DNA of 64,000 nt from Chitinophaga sp. Cy-1792 (GCF_011752935.1 NZ_VWWO01000001.1:2170001-2234000), one strand, 5' to 3'. Positions 1-10,806 are shown, counted from the stretch's first letter. The notes: generated by a model from the letters alone, not told the origin. Translations and numbers: made by a program.

Positions 1-1
1 T

Positions 2-412
2 AGTAACCTGGTACTGACATTTTCGCTGGCAGCAACGCAGGAGCTGCAGGTAGAAATGCCTTATAAAAGAACATCAGCGACCGCTTACAGGGATTCTATC
101 AGCTTGCTGAGATATTCGATGGTGGTAAACGATATCCCATCAAAGCCTTATCTCTGGACAAATCCGACTTACGCCAGCAATGCGCTTAATTATTTCGGGG
201 CCTATAGTGCCGTGAAAGTGCAGCTCATGGTACAAGCTATGAATCTGAATATTGCTGATTTTACCATCATGCCTGCAGGTGGATTTTCTTTTTCGAATTT
301 CGGTAACTGGAGCAAGTATTTCAGCTATTGGCTGGCAGTGGAAAAATCCAATGGTAACGTGTATTACGACGAATTCGGTGCACTTATAGAAATGGGTAAG
401 TACGGTAAATAA
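2..412 (+). CDS. DUF4843 domain lipoprotein (C-terminal part)
   Basis: The reading frame is open from the first bases of the window, so this is the 3' end of a gene that starts upstream. Its end, with a WSKYFSYW stretch followed by VYYDEFG and IEMG just before the stop, matches the DUF4843 family of surface lipoproteins. In Bacteroidota these genes lie behind a SusC/SusD pair and ahead of a PKD-like lipoprotein, as here. The likely role is as an accessory surface glycan- or peptide-binding protein of a Sus-like uptake locus; that role is inferred from family context. The signal peptide and N-terminus are outside the window. Confidence 0.7.
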   Translation, partial: SNLVLTFSLAATQELQVEMPYKRTSATAYRDSISLLRYSMVVNDIPSKPYLWTNPTYASNALNYFGAYSAVKVQLMVQAMNLNIADFTIMPAGGFSFSNFGNWSKYFSYWLAVEKSNGNVYYDEFGALIEMGKYGK

Positions 413-440
413 TATTTGTTGATTTTACAATTATTACAAG

Positions 441-2036
441 ATGAAGATTAATTGCATTATAATATCTGCCATACTTTTGGCTGCCTGTTTGGTAACGGGT
501 TGTTATAAAGATAAGGGCAACTATGATTATCACCCGATCAATGCGGCAGCGATCAGTAATATTCCGGATACGATCTATGTGCAAAACGGGGACTCTGTTC
601 ACATCAAGCCTGGTATATCGTTTTTACAGTCGCCGGATGATTCCAACTATACCTTTAAATGGGCGATAGTTGGGGGAGATAACCAGGGCAGTCCCACGAA
701 AATTATGTCTACGGAAAAAAATCTGCATGGTACCATACCATTCAGTTTGGGTAATTATCCTGCGTTCTTCCAGATAAAGGAAAAATCTACCGGGATTACC
801 TGGCAGAAGGCTTTTCGTATATACGTGCAGGGTGCCATAAAAAGCAAAGGCTGGCTGATATTCTCTGAAGTAAGTAACAATGCACGCTTAGACTTTTGGG
901 AGGAAGATGTGAATAAGCCAGGAGTATACCCGGTTGTTTATCAGAACTTTACCAGCCGGCTTGCGGATCCAACGACATTAACACCATTTACATTACCTGG
1001 AAAGCCACGTAGTCTGGGTATTTACGGCACACGTTTCACCGCGTCAGAATCTGCCTCCAAGAACTGGATACTGTTAAGTACAGATGATCATACCGAAATG
1101 ATCAATATTTCCGACGGTTTCATATGGAAAGCAACCAAGTATAATTTTAAAGTGAATACCTCCACAGGCAGGTATCCGGATAAGCCGGAATGGATTATCC
1201 CCCAGTATGGCGGACAGGCATATGCTTACCAGGATAAGAATTTCTTTGCCAACAGTTCTTTAGGTGTTCAGCCTTTTGGTGTGCCTGTGAATATTGTGAA
1301 TGGATTACGTTTTGACGCGGCTCCATTTTTTGCAACGCAATACAGCAATGTTATTACAGGCATGGGCTTATTGTGGGACCTCACCAATAAGCGTTTCCTC
1401 CGGTATAATGGAGAGGGAGCTTCTACCTGTGCAGTAATTGCGGCCCCTGACAATGGTACCGGCTTCGATCCGAACAATATGGCCATGCAGCCACTCTGGA
1501 TTGGCTATACGCCAGCCGCCAACGGACAAGGGATTTCCATGCTGAAAGATGCGGGAGGGAAGTTTTATCTGGCCAGATTCACCTGGAATAGCTCCAATAA
1601 AATTACACCATTATCGCTGGAAGAAGTTGACCTGACAGGTTTAAAAGATGCACAGCTGTTTGCAGTGGATGAGAATTACGGCTATCTTTTCTATGCCGTG
1701 GATAATAAGGTGTACCGTTACAATATGGATACACATGAGTTGATACTGTTTAAAGCGTATGCAGCCGGTATGAAAATTTCCATGTTGAAATCCCGGAGAT
1801 GTTACTCCTTGCCGCCATGGGCTTTGGTATTGAAAAATACGACTATTACCAATTACAAAACATTGCTGGAACCTGCGCTGCTGGGTATTTTTGTGGGCGT
1901 ATACAATCCTTCCAGCCCGGATAATTCCGGCGTAATGGATGTATTGCGTGTAACGAATAGCACTGCTCAGGCAACCTCTTACTATACGTTACTAGGTGGT
2001 GGGAAGATTGTAGATGCTGAGTATATTTATTATTGA
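441..2036 (+). CDS. PKD-like family lipoprotein
   Basis: A 531-residue protein with a lipoprotein signal peptide: hydrophobic stretch, then LVTGC with Cys21 as the lipidation site, then YKDKGNYDY, a hallmark start of the PKD-like lipoproteins that accompany SusCD/DUF4843 loci. The first ~130 residues resemble a PKD/Ig-like fold. The remainder is a large beta-rich region with no catalytic motif I recognise. It begins 28 bp after the DUF4843 gene, so the two are probably co-transcribed. Likely an outer-membrane-anchored accessory protein for nutrient capture; the substrate cannot be read from sequence. Confidence 0.75.
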   Translation: MKINCIIISAILLAACLVTGCYKDKGNYDYHPINAAAISNIPDTIYVQNGDSVHIKPGISFLQSPDDSNYTFKWAIVGGDNQGSPTKIMSTEKNLHGTIPFSLGNYPAFFQIKEKSTGITWQKAFRIYVQGAIKSKGWLIFSEVSNNARLDFWEEDVNKPGVYPVVYQNFTSRLADPTTLTPFTLPGKPRSLGIYGTRFTASESASKNWILLSTDDHTEMINISDGFIWKATKYNFKVNTSTGRYPDKPEWIIPQYGGQAYAYQDKNFFANSSLGVQPFGVPVNIVNGLRFDAAPFFATQYSNVITGMGLLWDLTNKRFLRYNGEGASTCAVIAAPDNGTGFDPNNMAMQPLWIGYTPAANGQGISMLKDAGGKFYLARFTWNSSNKITPLSLEEVDLTGLKDAQLFAVDENYGYLFYAVDNKVYRYNMDTHELILFKAYAAGMKISMLKSRRCYSLPPWALVLKNTTITNYKTLLEPALLGIFVGVYNPSSPDNSGVMDVLRVTNSTAQATSYYTLLGGGKIVDAEYIYY

Positions 2037-2066
2037 TTTTATACTATCCTGATACCCTATATTAAC

Positions 2067-2103
2067 ACAAAGGGCGCATCTGTACTGCAGGTGTGCCCTT
2101 TGT
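2067..2103 (+). terminator. Terminator of the Sus-like operon
   Basis: A 12-bp stem (ACAAAGGGCGCA pairing with TGTGCCCTTTGT, one G-U pair) lies 30 bp after the PKD-like gene and is followed by a moderately T-rich stretch. Position and shape suit a rho-independent terminator, though the U-tract is weak. Confidence 0.6.
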
Positions 2104-2220
2104 ATTGTTGTCTTGTTTCTGTTAAATAATTGATTTTCCGCCTTGTAATAGTTTGGATGGCGAATTAACCTTTTGTTTGCATTTGTTCGTGTATCTTAAA
2201 AGAAACCAGATCGTACGGAC

Positions 2221-3087
2221 ATGCATATACGATTATTCTTTGCTGTAGCTGTATTGCTAATAGCCGGCTGTACCGGATCTTTTAGCAAAAAGAGTAGCAA
2301 CAGGCACATAAATGATACTTCTTTCAGTGTGTATTCCGGATTTGTAAAAGATAGTTTTACGGTTACTATGGCTTTTCCGGATGATTATAATGCGGATAGT
2401 ATACATCGCTATCCGGTGGTGTATGTATTGGATGCAAATCTTCATTTTAAGATATATGCCACCATAATGAAGCAGTACAGTGAGGTGGGGTTGATTCCGC
2501 CGGTGATACTGGTAGGAGTGGGGTATAAGGATTTCCAGACCATGGATTCACTGCGTAACCGGGATTATACTTATCCTGTAGCGATACCGGCATATGAGAT
2601 GGCGGTAAGTGGTGGCGCAGATCAGTTTTTACGGTTTCTGGGTAATGAACTGATACCTGCTGTTAACAGCCAGCTTCGCTATAGTAACTCCAGGCGTGTA
2701 CTGGTTGGACATTCGCTGGGAGGATATTTTGCAATGTTTGCATTGCAGCAGCAATTGGCTGGTGGAAAGCAGTTGTTTGATGATTTTATTGCGGCCAGTC
2801 CCTCACTTCATTACAACCATTATTATCTGCCGGTGCAACTTAAATCTAAAATACTGGATACCAGTTTTGCTGGTAGCTTGTATGTTACCTATGGCGGACT
2901 GGAAGATGCAGGGAACGCGGATGATACAACGCTGTTACCGGTAGCGGATGTATTAGCAGCCTTGAAAAAGAATCTGCAGTCAGTGCCTCATCTTGCCTGT
3001 AAAACGGCGGTCTATTCAGGCCTGGATCATATGGATACACAATTGCCGACGTTTATAAAGGGCTTACAGGAAATAGGAAGTAAATAA
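2221..3087 (+). CDS. Alpha/beta hydrolase (esterase) lipoprotein
   Basis: A 288-residue lipoprotein (LIAGC, lipidated Cys17) with an alpha/beta-hydrolase fold of the esterase-D/IroE type. YPVVYVLDAN at about residues 64-73 is the typical early strand of this family, and the nucleophile elbow GHSLGG places the catalytic serine at Ser165. A late YSGLDHMD motif would supply the catalytic histidine. It probably hydrolyses an ester in the periplasm or at the cell surface (siderophore, acyl or carbohydrate ester); the substrate is unknown. It is flanked by the Sus operon terminator and a convergent gene, so it is probably monocistronic. Confidence 0.75.
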   Translation: MHIRLFFAVAVLLIAGCTGSFSKKSSNRHINDTSFSVYSGFVKDSFTVTMAFPDDYNADSIHRYPVVYVLDANLHFKIYATIMKQYSEVGLIPPVILVGVGYKDFQTMDSLRNRDYTYPVAIPAYEMAVSGGADQFLRFLGNELIPAVNSQLRYSNSRRVLVGHSLGGYFAMFALQQQLAGGKQLFDDFIAASPSLHYNHYYLPVQLKSKILDTSFAGSLYVTYGGLEDAGNADDTTLLPVADVLAALKKNLQSVPHLACKTAVYSGLDHMDTQLPTFIKGLQEIGSK

Positions 3088-3137
3088 TAACTATTGAGAA
3101 CAATACCTGGACGGATTTTCTGGTGATGCCTTAGCCT

Positions 3138-3803
3138 TTACTGATTGGTTTTTATTGGAATTAGTCGCTGTCCTTTCATACGGTATTGGACATGCTGCAT
3201 AATTACATAGTTATCTAATCGGGCTTCTGTTAAAACTTTCAGGGCGATTTTCGTGGTATTTTCAGGAATGGGAATTGTTGGAGAAGATACCCCATATTGA
3301 TAGATGACCTTTACCAGGACGATTTTGCGTGGGGCCTCGCTATAATAGGCTCCGCCACCGGGGATACACCGTACAGAGTCGTTAAGTAGTACTTCGGGTG
3401 TTTTGTCTTGCCCCTGCAGGGTTTGTATGATTGCTACTGGTATGTCGTGAATATATTCTCCTGTAGTGGTGTCTGTCAGTATGACCGGTAAGTTATCGTT
3501 TTGGAATTTGCTGTTTAGTGTAAGTATGTGATGTTTTATTGTCCAGTTACCTTCGCTGTAAAGGTCGGTTGTGCAATCTGTTATGCATCTTTTATAGGTA
3601 CCGTCTTGTCTGAGAATAAGGGATTCATAATCATAATGAACGGTTGCTTCGTATTTGCGTATGATATGGCTTTGTTTTTCGGCGCTGGTTCGCTTTGATT
3701 GCTTCAGTATGATAGGGGTGGCTACCTGGCTAAACGATAAAGCTGGCTCGCATAGATAGATGGTGAGTAGTAGTAAAGAATGGAGGAGGTATTTCCACTT
3801 CAT
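3138..3803 (-). CDS. Secreted protein of unknown function
   Basis: A 221-residue protein that I do not recognise. It has a clear N-terminal signal peptide (Lys-rich start, leucine-rich core, cleavage near SFSQ at residue 26) and no lipobox. The centre contains DGTYKRC and SEGNWTI, the spacing seen in small beta-barrel/lipocalin-like periplasmic proteins that describe a concentration-like term (DGTY...GxW), but this likeness is weak. Two cysteines lie close together (CITDC) and could form a disulphide. It stands alone, convergent with the esterase gene. Confidence 0.6.
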   Translation of the reverse strand: MKWKYLLHSLLLLTIYLCEPALSFSQVATPIILKQSKRTSAEKQSHIIRKYEATVHYDYESLILRQDGTYKRCITDCTTDLYSEGNWTIKHHILTLNSKFQNDNLPVILTDTTTGEYIHDIPVAIIQTLQGQDKTPEVLLNDSVRCIPGGGAYYSEAPRKIVLVKVIYQYGVSSPTIPIPENTTKIALKVLTEARLDNYVIMQHVQYRMKGQRLIPIKTNQ

Positions 3804-3861
3804 TTTGTATAGGGTCTGTTACAAAGTGAAGATAATAAATAGTCATGTAAAAAAGTGAAAA

Positions 3862-3887
3862 GGCGTCTCTACATCAGTAGAGACGCC
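3862..3887 (-). terminator. Terminator of the nrdB-nrdA operon
   Basis: A perfect 11-bp stem (GGCGTCTCTAC with GTAGAGACGCC, 4-nt loop). Read on the minus strand it is followed by TTTTCACTTTTTT, so it suits a rho-independent terminator 35 bp after nrdA. Confidence 0.8.
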
Positions 3888-3921
3888 CTTTCTGTACTTA
3901 CTTTTATAAACCCTCTTGTAA

Positions 3922-6297
3922 TTAAGCGGAGCAGGTAACGCAACCTTCTTCCATTGTACAAACAGCACCTACCGGGATGTCGTCGATGGAGATATCTGCG
4001 CCTTTTGCAACAACAGGCTGTACTTGTTGTCCACCTTGTTTTTCAACGGTAAACTGTACGGCTTGTGCAGCGGCTTGTGTGCGCAGGTAGTACATACCGG
4101 TTTTCAGGCCTTTTTTCCATGCGTGGAAGTGCATAGAGGTGAGTTTACCGGTGGTTGGTGTATCTACGAACAGGTTCAGTGATTGGGACTGGCAGATGAA
4201 CGCGCCGCGGTCTGCCGCCATATCAATGATATTACGTTGTTTGATTTCCCAAACTGTTTTGTAGAGTTCTTTGATATTCGCAGGGATTTCATTGATATTT
4301 TGAATAGAACCATTGGAGGCAATGATTTTATTTTTCATATCGTTATCCCAGAGGCCCAGTTCCACCAGATCTTTCAGCAGGTGTTTGTTTACCACTACGA
4401 ACTCACCACTCAGTACACGACGGGTGTAGATGTTGGAGGTATATGGTTCAAAGCACTCGTTGTTACCGAGGATCTGAGAAGTGGATGCTGTTGGCATTGG
4501 TGCCAGCAGGAGGGAGTTGCGGATACCGTTTTCAACAACGGAAGCTTTCAGTGCGTCCCAGTTCCAGCGTGCAGAAGGTGTTACGTTCCACATATCGAAC
4601 TGGAAGATGCCTTTGCTGGCAGGTGAGCCGGCGAAGGTACTGTAGGCGCCATCTTTTTTAGCCAGGTCGTTAGAAGCGGTCATGGCAGCGAAGTAGATGG
4701 TTTCAAATATTTCGCTGTTCAGTTTTTTAGCCTCGTCGCTTTCGAAAGGATAGCGCATGAGGATAAATGCGTCAGCAAGTCCTTGTACGCCGAGTCCGAT
4801 AGGACGGTGGCGGGTGTTGCTGTTGCGTGCTTCTTCTACAGGGTAGTAGTTTTCATCGATGATCTTGTTTAGGTTGAGTGTAGCCTGGTAGGTTACATCG
4901 AATAAGCGCTGGTGATCGAACTGACCTTCGTTTACGAAACGTGGCAGTGCAAGGGAAGCCAGGTTACAAACCGCTACTTCATTAGCATCTGTATACTCGA
5001 TGATTTCGGTACACAGGTTGGAGCTTTTGATGGTACCCAGGTTTTGCTGGTTGGATTTGCGGTTGGCGGCGTCTTTGTACAGGATGTAAGGGTTACCGGT
5101 TTCGATTTGTGCATCGAGGATGGCAAACCAGAGGTCCTGCGCTTTAACGGTTTTACGTGCGCGGCCTTCTTTCTCGTATTTTTCGTAAAGTGCTTCGAAT
5201 TCTTCACCCCAGCATTCGTGCATGCCTGGTGCTTCGTGCGGGCAGAACAGGGACCATTCGCCGTTTTGCTCTACGCGTTTCATGAACAGGTCTGGTACCC
5301 AGAGGGCATAGAACAGGTCACGTGCGCGGAGTTCTTCCTTACCGTGGTTTTTACGCAGGTCCAGGAATTCAAAAACGTCGGCATGCCATGGTTCGAGGTA
5401 GATGGCGAAAGCGCCTTTACGTTTACCACCACCCTGATCTACATAGCGTGCGGTATCGTTGAATACGCGCAGCATTGGGATGATACCGTTGCTGGTACCG
5501 TTGGTGCCGCTGATATAGGAGCCCGTAGCACGGATGTTGTGGATGCTTAATCCGATACCGCCGGCGCTTTGGGAAATTTTCGCAGTTTGTTTCAGTGTAT
5601 CATAGATACCTTCGATGCTGTCGTCCTGCATAGCGAGGAGGAAGCAGGAAGACATCTGTGCTTTAGGTGTACCTGAGTTGAAGAGGGTTGGTGTAGCGTG
5701 TGTAAACCAACGTTCGCTCATCAGGTTATATGTTTTGATAGCGGATTCGATATCTTCTTTGTGGATACCTACAGATACACGCATGAACATGTGTTGCGGG
5801 CGTTCCTGGATACGGCCGTCGGTTTTCAGCAGGTAAGAGCGCTCCAGCGTTTTAAAGCCGAAGTAATCGAATGCGAAGTCGCGGTCGTAGATGATAGTTG
5901 AATCCAGCAGCTCTGCGTTTTTCTCTACGATTTCATATACTTCATCGGATAAGAGCGGAGCTGGTTTTCCGGTTTTAGGATCCACGTAGTTGTAGAGGAT
6001 CTTCATTGTTTTGGAAAACGATTTCTCAGTATTCTTATGGAGGTTGCTAACTGCGATGCGTGAAGCGAGCAGTGCATAGTCCGGGTGTTTTGTTGTCAGT
6101 GAAGCTGCTGTTTCGGCAGCGAGGTTATCCAGTTCGGTTGTTGTTACGCCATCATATAATCCCTGAATCACTTTCTTAGCTACATCTATCGCGTCTACAT
6201 ATTCCGTATTGAAGCCGTAGCAAAGCTTTTCGATACGTGCAGTGATTTTATCAAATTTCACTGCTTCTTTTCTGCCATCTCTTTTAATTACGAACAT
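3922..6297 (-). CDS. nrdA: Ribonucleoside-diphosphate reductase, alpha subunit
   Basis: A 791-residue large subunit of class I ribonucleotide reductase, which reduces ribonucleoside diphosphates to deoxyribonucleotides. Residues 1-90 form an ATP-cone (starting [18 protein letters not shown]), so activity should be controlled by dATP/ATP. The catalytic core shows the active-site cysteine in SSNLCTEI, the redox cysteines in QMSSCFLL and VAVCNLAS, the YYLRT motif for radical transfer and a C-terminal Cys786-Val-Thr-Cys789 pair for reactivation by thioredoxin. It starts 35 bp after nrdB and is co-transcribed with it. Length and motifs are normal for class Ia enzymes. Confidence 0.97.
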   Translation of the reverse strand: MFVIKRDGRKEAVKFDKITARIEKLCYGFNTEYVDAIDVAKKVIQGLYDGVTTTELDNLAAETAASLTTKHPDYALLASRIAVSNLHKNTEKSFSKTMKILYNYVDPKTGKPAPLLSDEVYEIVEKNAELLDSTIIYDRDFAFDYFGFKTLERSYLLKTDGRIQERPQHMFMRVSVGIHKEDIESAIKTYNLMSERWFTHATPTLFNSGTPKAQMSSCFLLAMQDDSIEGIYDTLKQTAKISQSAGGIGLSIHNIRATGSYISGTNGTSNGIIPMLRVFNDTARYVDQGGGKRKGAFAIYLEPWHADVFEFLDLRKNHGKEELRARDLFYALWVPDLFMKRVEQNGEWSLFCPHEAPGMHECWGEEFEALYEKYEKEGRARKTVKAQDLWFAILDAQIETGNPYILYKDAANRKSNQQNLGTIKSSNLCTEIIEYTDANEVAVCNLASLALPRFVNEGQFDHQRLFDVTYQATLNLNKIIDENYYPVEEARNSNTRHRPIGLGVQGLADAFILMRYPFESDEAKKLNSEIFETIYFAAMTASNDLAKKDGAYSTFAGSPASKGIFQFDMWNVTPSARWNWDALKASVVENGIRNSLLLAPMPTASTSQILGNNECFEPYTSNIYTRRVLSGEFVVVNKHLLKDLVELGLWDNDMKNKIIASNGSIQNINEIPANIKELYKTVWEIKQRNIIDMAADRGAFICQSQSLNLFVDTPTTGKLTSMHFHAWKKGLKTGMYYLRTQAAAQAVQFTVEKQGGQQVQPVVAKGADISIDDIPVGAVCTMEEGCVTCSA

Positions 6298-6332
6298 GGG
6301 TAAATGAATTTAGGAGGTTAGGAAAACAAAAA

Positions 6333-7307
6333 TTAGAAATCTTCTTCCAGGCTAAAGGTCTGTGATTCTTTAGTACCACCGAGTACGCCCGCTTTCTGGT
6401 AGTCGCCTACACGTTTTTCAAAGAAATTGGTTTTACCCTGGAGGGAAATCATTTCCATGAAATCAAATGGGTTGCTGGCGTTGAATATTTTGTTATATCC
6501 CAGTTCAGAGAGCCATCTGTCGGCTACGAATTCAATATATTGTTGCATCAGGCGGGAGTTCATTCCGATCAGGTCTACTGGGAGTGCGTCCGTGATGAAT
6601 TCCTTTTCGATTTCTACTGCATTGCTGATGATGGCATGCACCTGTTCTTCGCTCAGTTTGTTTTCCAGCATGGAATACAGGAGACAGGCGAATTCGCAGT
6701 GTAAGCCTTCATCGCGACTGATCAGCTCGTTAGAGAAGGTCAGTCCTGGCATGAGGCCACGTTTTTTCAGCCAGAAGATAGAGCAGAAGCTACCGGAGAA
6801 GAAGATACCTTCTACAGCGGCGAAAGCTACCAGTCTTTCAGCGAAAGAACCATTTTCGATCCAGCGTAATGCCCAATCTGCTTTTTTTCTTACAGCAGGA
6901 ACGGTATCGATAGCATGGAATAAACGATCTTTTTCTACCGGATCTTTAACATAAGTATCGATCAGCAGGGCATATGTTTCAGAGTGGATGTTTTCCATCA
7001 TGATCTGGAAACCGTAGAAGCAGCGTGCTTCAGGGATCTGAACTTCACTCATGAAGTTAACGGCGAGGTTTTCGTTTACGATACCATCGCTGGCAGCAAA
7101 AAATGCAAGTACGTGAGAAATAAAATGACGCTCGCCATCATTTAAGTTTGCCCAGTCTTTCAAATCGCTTCCCAGATCAATTTCTTCGGCTGTCCAGAAA
7201 CTCGCTTCGTGCTTCTTATACTGTTCCCATATTTTAGGATAGTTAATTGGCAATAACACAAAACGGTCCTTGTTCTCTTTTAAAAGAATTTCATTCTCGT
7301 TGTTCAT
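6333..7307 (-). CDS. nrdB: Ribonucleoside-diphosphate reductase, beta subunit
   Basis: A 324-residue small subunit carrying the di-iron/tyrosyl radical cofactor. WTAEEIDL supplies the first Asp ligand (Asp44), and ENIHSETY supplies Glu105, His108 and the radical tyrosine Tyr112, so this is a Tyr-bearing enzyme rather than a class Ic type. The eukaryote-like motif [13 protein letters not shown] is typical of Bacteroidota R2 proteins. It is the first gene of the nrdB-nrdA operon. The C-terminal tail (SLEEDF) is the expected peptide that docks on NrdA. Confidence 0.97.
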   Translation of the reverse strand: MNNENEILLKENKDRFVLLPINYPKIWEQYKKHEASFWTAEEIDLGSDLKDWANLNDGERHFISHVLAFFAASDGIVNENLAVNFMSEVQIPEARCFYGFQIMMENIHSETYALLIDTYVKDPVEKDRLFHAIDTVPAVRKKADWALRWIENGSFAERLVAFAAVEGIFFSGSFCSIFWLKKRGLMPGLTFSNELISRDEGLHCEFACLLYSMLENKLSEEQVHAIISNAVEIEKEFITDALPVDLIGMNSRLMQQYIEFVADRWLSELGYNKIFNASNPFDFMEMISLQGKTNFFEKRVGDYQKAGVLGGTKESQTFSLEEDF

Positions 7308-7751
7308 AAATCAATATTTTATGGGTACTGTCGAAGGTTTCTGATTTTCCTTTTGGGGGTTCGCATCCGCAAAAAACTCCTAAATCAATCCGCTACATTT
7401 TTCTAATGCCTCAGGTGCTGAAATCCATACGCTCAGGATTACAAATGTAAGCGGTGTTAGTTAGCATGGAAGTAATAGTTTTCAACAGGTGTGGAAAAAG
7501 AGTGTGGGGATTGTTAAACAATAGAATGGGTAAGGGTTTGGGGAGATTTTTGTTTCGCACATTTATTTGTTTTTCATGTGATCAAAACAAAGTGTTGATA
7601 TGGAACATTTTTCTACTACCTTAGAATAATTGGATGGGTAAACCTCCAAGTGACTGAACATCAATATAAAAATTGATGTATAAAATTTATGACAATTTCA
7701 GGATATATATCGCACAATTTTTCATATTTACAGTATTAACGCAAAATCGCT
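7308..7751. other. Divergent intergenic region (nrdB / ABC ATPase)
   Basis: A 444-bp AT-rich region without a gene. It holds the nrdB promoter candidate and a long leader on the minus strand. Towards the ABC gene there is a small perfect hairpin at 7658-7679 (ACATCAAT / ATTGATGT, AT-rich loop). No riboswitch or RNA gene was recognised. Confidence 0.5.
7442..7449 (-). promoter_or_regulatory. Promoter -7 box for nrdBA
   Basis: On the minus strand TACATTTG matches the Bacteroidota -7 consensus TAnnTTTG exactly, with a TTC 19 bp upstream as a weak -33 element. Initiation here would give a 5' leader of about 125 nt before nrdB. I saw no convincing NrdR box pair. Confidence 0.5.
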
Positions 7752-8393
7752 ATGTCCGATCCGGTTATTACATTATCATCAATCAGAAAAAGTTACCAGG
7801 ATATCCCTGTACTGGATATTCCCCACCTGTCCCTGGGCCACGGCATCTATTGGCTGAAAGGCGAAAACGGCGCCGGTAAAACCACCTGTATGAAGGTGAT
7901 GGCTGGTCTGCTGCCTTTTAAGGGAGATATTATAATAAATGGTACAGTGAATAGCCTCGGACAGCCGGTGGCCTACCGCCGACTCATCAACTATGCGGAG
8001 GCCGAGCCATTGTATCCGGCCTTTCTGACCGGCAAAGACCTGGTAAATCTCTACCTGAATACCAAAGGGGGAGATGGCCGGAGCATGCAGGAAATCCAAT
8101 CTGTGCTAGGTGTGGATAACTTTGTGAATAACCCTGTAAGCAGCTATAGCAGCGGGATGCTGAAGAAATTGAGTCTTATGCTGGCTTTTAGTGGCAACCC
8201 GGCTATTATCCTCCTGGATGAGCCCCTGATCACCATCGATACGCGCACCGTAGCCACACTTTATGAGCTGATTAACCAGTATCATAGCAGGGGAGTAACC
8301 TTTTGTATTACCAGCCATCAGCCGCTGGACCCCGCAAAAGTTACCATCAACGGAACACTGACCATCCACAACAGAAATATTACGCTGAATTAG
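7752..8393 (+). CDS. ABC transporter ATP-binding protein
   Basis: A 213-residue single ATPase domain. The Walker A motif GENGAGKTT is at residues 37-45, the signature is SSYSSGMLKKLSL, the Walker B is AIILLDEP, and an H-loop histidine follows in CITSHQP. The signature carries SSGM rather than LSGGQ, as in many export-type (CcmA/YxlF-like) ATPases. It is 1 bp from the downstream membrane protein gene, so the two probably form one exporter. The substrate is unknown. Confidence 0.9.
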   Translation: MSDPVITLSSIRKSYQDIPVLDIPHLSLGHGIYWLKGENGAGKTTCMKVMAGLLPFKGDIIINGTVNSLGQPVAYRRLINYAEAEPLYPAFLTGKDLVNLYLNTKGGDGRSMQEIQSVLGVDNFVNNPVSSYSSGMLKKLSLMLAFSGNPAIILLDEPLITIDTRTVATLYELINQYHSRGVTFCITSHQPLDPAKVTINGTLTIHNRNITLN

Positions 8394-8394
8394 T

Positions 8395-9522
8395 ATGGAC
8401 CATGCGAATAGTACCCTGACCAAAATTTTCTCTGCCAGATTTTATATAGAGAACACAGGTTTTTTTCTGATCATATTTTACTTTCTTTTTGGTATCGTCA
8501 ACGGCGCCAACCTGTTATATTATCACCTCGGACTCATTGAAGGCTTTCTGGGCAGCTGGGGGTTCTTGTTATTGGTGCTCGCCTTATGGGGGCTCTATTC
8601 CATAAAATGTGCGGGCTATGTGATCAAAGTAATGCAGTTGCCACAATATTTTTTCCTGTACAGTACTATAGGTTGTATAGAAACACCTCAGCGGAGAAAA
8701 ATGTGGCTGCGTATACAATTCCTGAATTACCTGCCTGTATTTATATATGGATTGATAGCCGCGGTAGTAGGATTTTGTAAACATTATTACATAGCTGCCG
8801 TTTTAATCATTGTATTTAATATAATCATGTGCGTATGGCCGTTAACGTTATTTGAAAAGAAATTATGGCACCCGGATGTCTTTTTCTTCACCACACGTTT
8901 CTCCCGATGGCTGGATAGGCTATTTGTGAAGCCGCCGGTATTATATTTCTTCTACGAATTATTCACTGTTTTTCCGCGCAAAATATTCCTGACGAAATTG
9001 TGGTCTGCCTTAGTGCTATGGCTAACATTTTTTCTGATGGCGCAAAGCGAATTCTTTGACCTGCGGGCATTGCAGCTGGGAGTGATCATGTCGGTGCTGC
9101 TACATACACAACTGATGATACACCACCGGGCATTTGATGAAGTCTACCTGAATTTTCTGCAGAATTTACCGATTAGTACACTGCGGCATTATTCAAGGGT
9201 GGCAGGAATTTATACGATTCTATTTGTTCCGGAGGTCTTAATATTATTCTTCCACAATAATCATCATTTTGCCATAACAGCGCTTCTTACTGCCGGCCTT
9301 ACAGGTATTTCCCTGTTATTGCTGTTCAGGGTGTTATTATATTTTCCCAGGATGAATCCGGAGATACATTTTCGCTGGATACTGGTGATATCTTTTGTGG
9401 TGTTATTCATGATACTGGGATATATGACCTGGTATGCTATTTTGCTATTACACATAATAGCTGCATTCATATTTTTCAGAAAATACAGGAGATATGAACC
9501 GTGGATGGAAATGCCGGAATAG
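8395..9522 (+). CDS. Multi-pass membrane protein, likely ABC permease partner
   Basis: A 375-residue very hydrophobic protein with roughly eight to ten predicted membrane segments (for example near residues 20-45, 50-70, 95-140, 200-225, 260-290 and 310-365). I recognise no named family motif. Its start lies directly behind the ATPase stop, which makes it the probable membrane half of the same transporter. It is the last gene before the repeat array, and its stop is 63 bp from the first repeat unit. Confidence 0.7.
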   Translation: MDHANSTLTKIFSARFYIENTGFFLIIFYFLFGIVNGANLLYYHLGLIEGFLGSWGFLLLVLALWGLYSIKCAGYVIKVMQLPQYFFLYSTIGCIETPQRRKMWLRIQFLNYLPVFIYGLIAAVVGFCKHYYIAAVLIIVFNIIMCVWPLTLFEKKLWHPDVFFFTTRFSRWLDRLFVKPPVLYFFYELFTVFPRKIFLTKLWSALVLWLTFFLMAQSEFFDLRALQLGVIMSVLLHTQLMIHHRAFDEVYLNFLQNLPISTLRHYSRVAGIYTILFVPEVLILFFHNNHHFAITALLTAGLTGISLLLLFRVLLYFPRMNPEIHFRWILVISFVVLFMILGYMTWYAILLLHIIAAFIFFRKYRRYEPWMEMPE

Positions 9523-9585
9523 TATAGATAGCAGGATGAATATAATATTTTGAAATCCACGTTTTGCTTTTCAGATATTTCCGGT

Positions 9586-10152
9586 GCAGGTTAACCCCTG
9601 CCCGAAGTGGAAACTTCGCGAGGGGTTAACCCAAATTCTCATTAATAACGACTGCCTAAAGTGCATCATTAATGTCCTTTTTAAATGTACATCGGCAAGG
9701 GAATCGATAGACGCCCCCGGAAGGGTGCCATACACGAACACCTCTCACCTTACGATAAGGAGTGAATACCCATCCGTTGATACAATTAAACTGGCAGAAT
9801 TTTGGCATATAACTAAAATTGCATCGCCATAAACCACCCTGGCGATGTCAGGTGATTTTACCACTATGGTAAAATAAGGTTGGGGAAGAAAGAGCGTGGA
9901 AATTAGGCTGCTCCCACGCTCTTAAATTTTGGTATCTGATACCTTTTATTTATATGCCACTTTGAAGATAGATACAAAAATCATATCTGCCAAGAAAATT
10001 ATAAATATTTTTTGCTGTAATCCTTTGTGGATAAGGATTTTGTCGAAATGATACTGCCGTTATCATTGTTGGATTAGCAGGATTAAATTTGCTAAAATCG
10101 CCTACTCATCTACCTGAAAATAAAAAGAGATAGTATCTGAAATACCATCTCT
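9586..10152. ncRNA. Structured repeat unit 1
   Basis: First unit, 567 nt. Hairpins seen in order: the invariant GTTAACC hairpin (9589-9632), CATTAAT/ATTAATG, CCTTA-CGA-TAAGG, ATCGCC/GGCGAT, TTTTACC/GGTAAAA, AGAGCGTGG/CCACGCTCT, GGTATC-T-GATACC, AATCCTT/AAGGATT, AATGATA/TATCATT, TTAGCA/TGCTAA, and a terminator-like hairpin at 10126-10152. The terminal stem has one A-C mismatch on the plus strand (a G-U pair on minus). Only this unit lacks a recognisable 88-nt linker in front. Confidence 0.6.
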
Positions 10153-10240
10153 TTAATTATTATTTATAACAAAATATTTTACCGCCAACTACACCATTAT
10201 CTCAAAATGATACTGAGGGAATAATTTTCACTTCATTGGC

Positions 10241-10806
10241 GCAGGTTAACCCCTGCCCGAAGTGGAAACTTCGCGAGGGGTTAACCCAAATTCTGATTAA
10301 TGATGACGGCCTATTGTACATCATTAATTCTTTTTTCAAATGTGCACCGGCATCGGAACCGGTATACGCCCCCTGATGGATGCCATACGCGGACACCTCT
10401 TACCTTTCGATAAGGAGTAAAAACCCAACCGTTGACACAATTGCAAAAAGAAAAATTTGACATGAAATTGATTTTTACTCGCCATAGAATGCCCTGGCGA
10501 TTGGGCAATTTTACCACCATGGTAAAATAACTTCGGGGAAGAAAGAGCCTGAGAGTTAGGCCGACCCTCAGGCTCAAAAAAGTTGGTATCTGATACCAAT
10601 CATTTCATGTCACTTCGAAGGTAGAAACAAAAATCATATCTGCCAAGAAAATTAGCAACTATTTTTTGCTGTAATCCTTTATGGATAAGGGTTTTGTCAA
10701 AATGATACTGCCATTATCATTGCTGGATTAGCAGGATTAAATCTGCTAAAATCGCCTACTCATCTACCTGAAAATAAAAAGAGATAGTATCTGAAATACT
10801 ATCTCT
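10241..10806. ncRNA. Structured repeat unit 2
   Basis: 566 nt, same architecture as unit 1. Its second hairpin is ATTAATGATG/CATCATTAAT, changed on both sides compared with unit 3. The GC-rich stem is GAGCCTGAG/CTCAGGCTC and the interior stem is TCGCCA/TGGCGA. It has its own ACCGG/CCGGT stem near 10347-10364. Terminal hairpin at 10780-10806. The final ~270 bp are almost identical to unit 3. Confidence 0.6.
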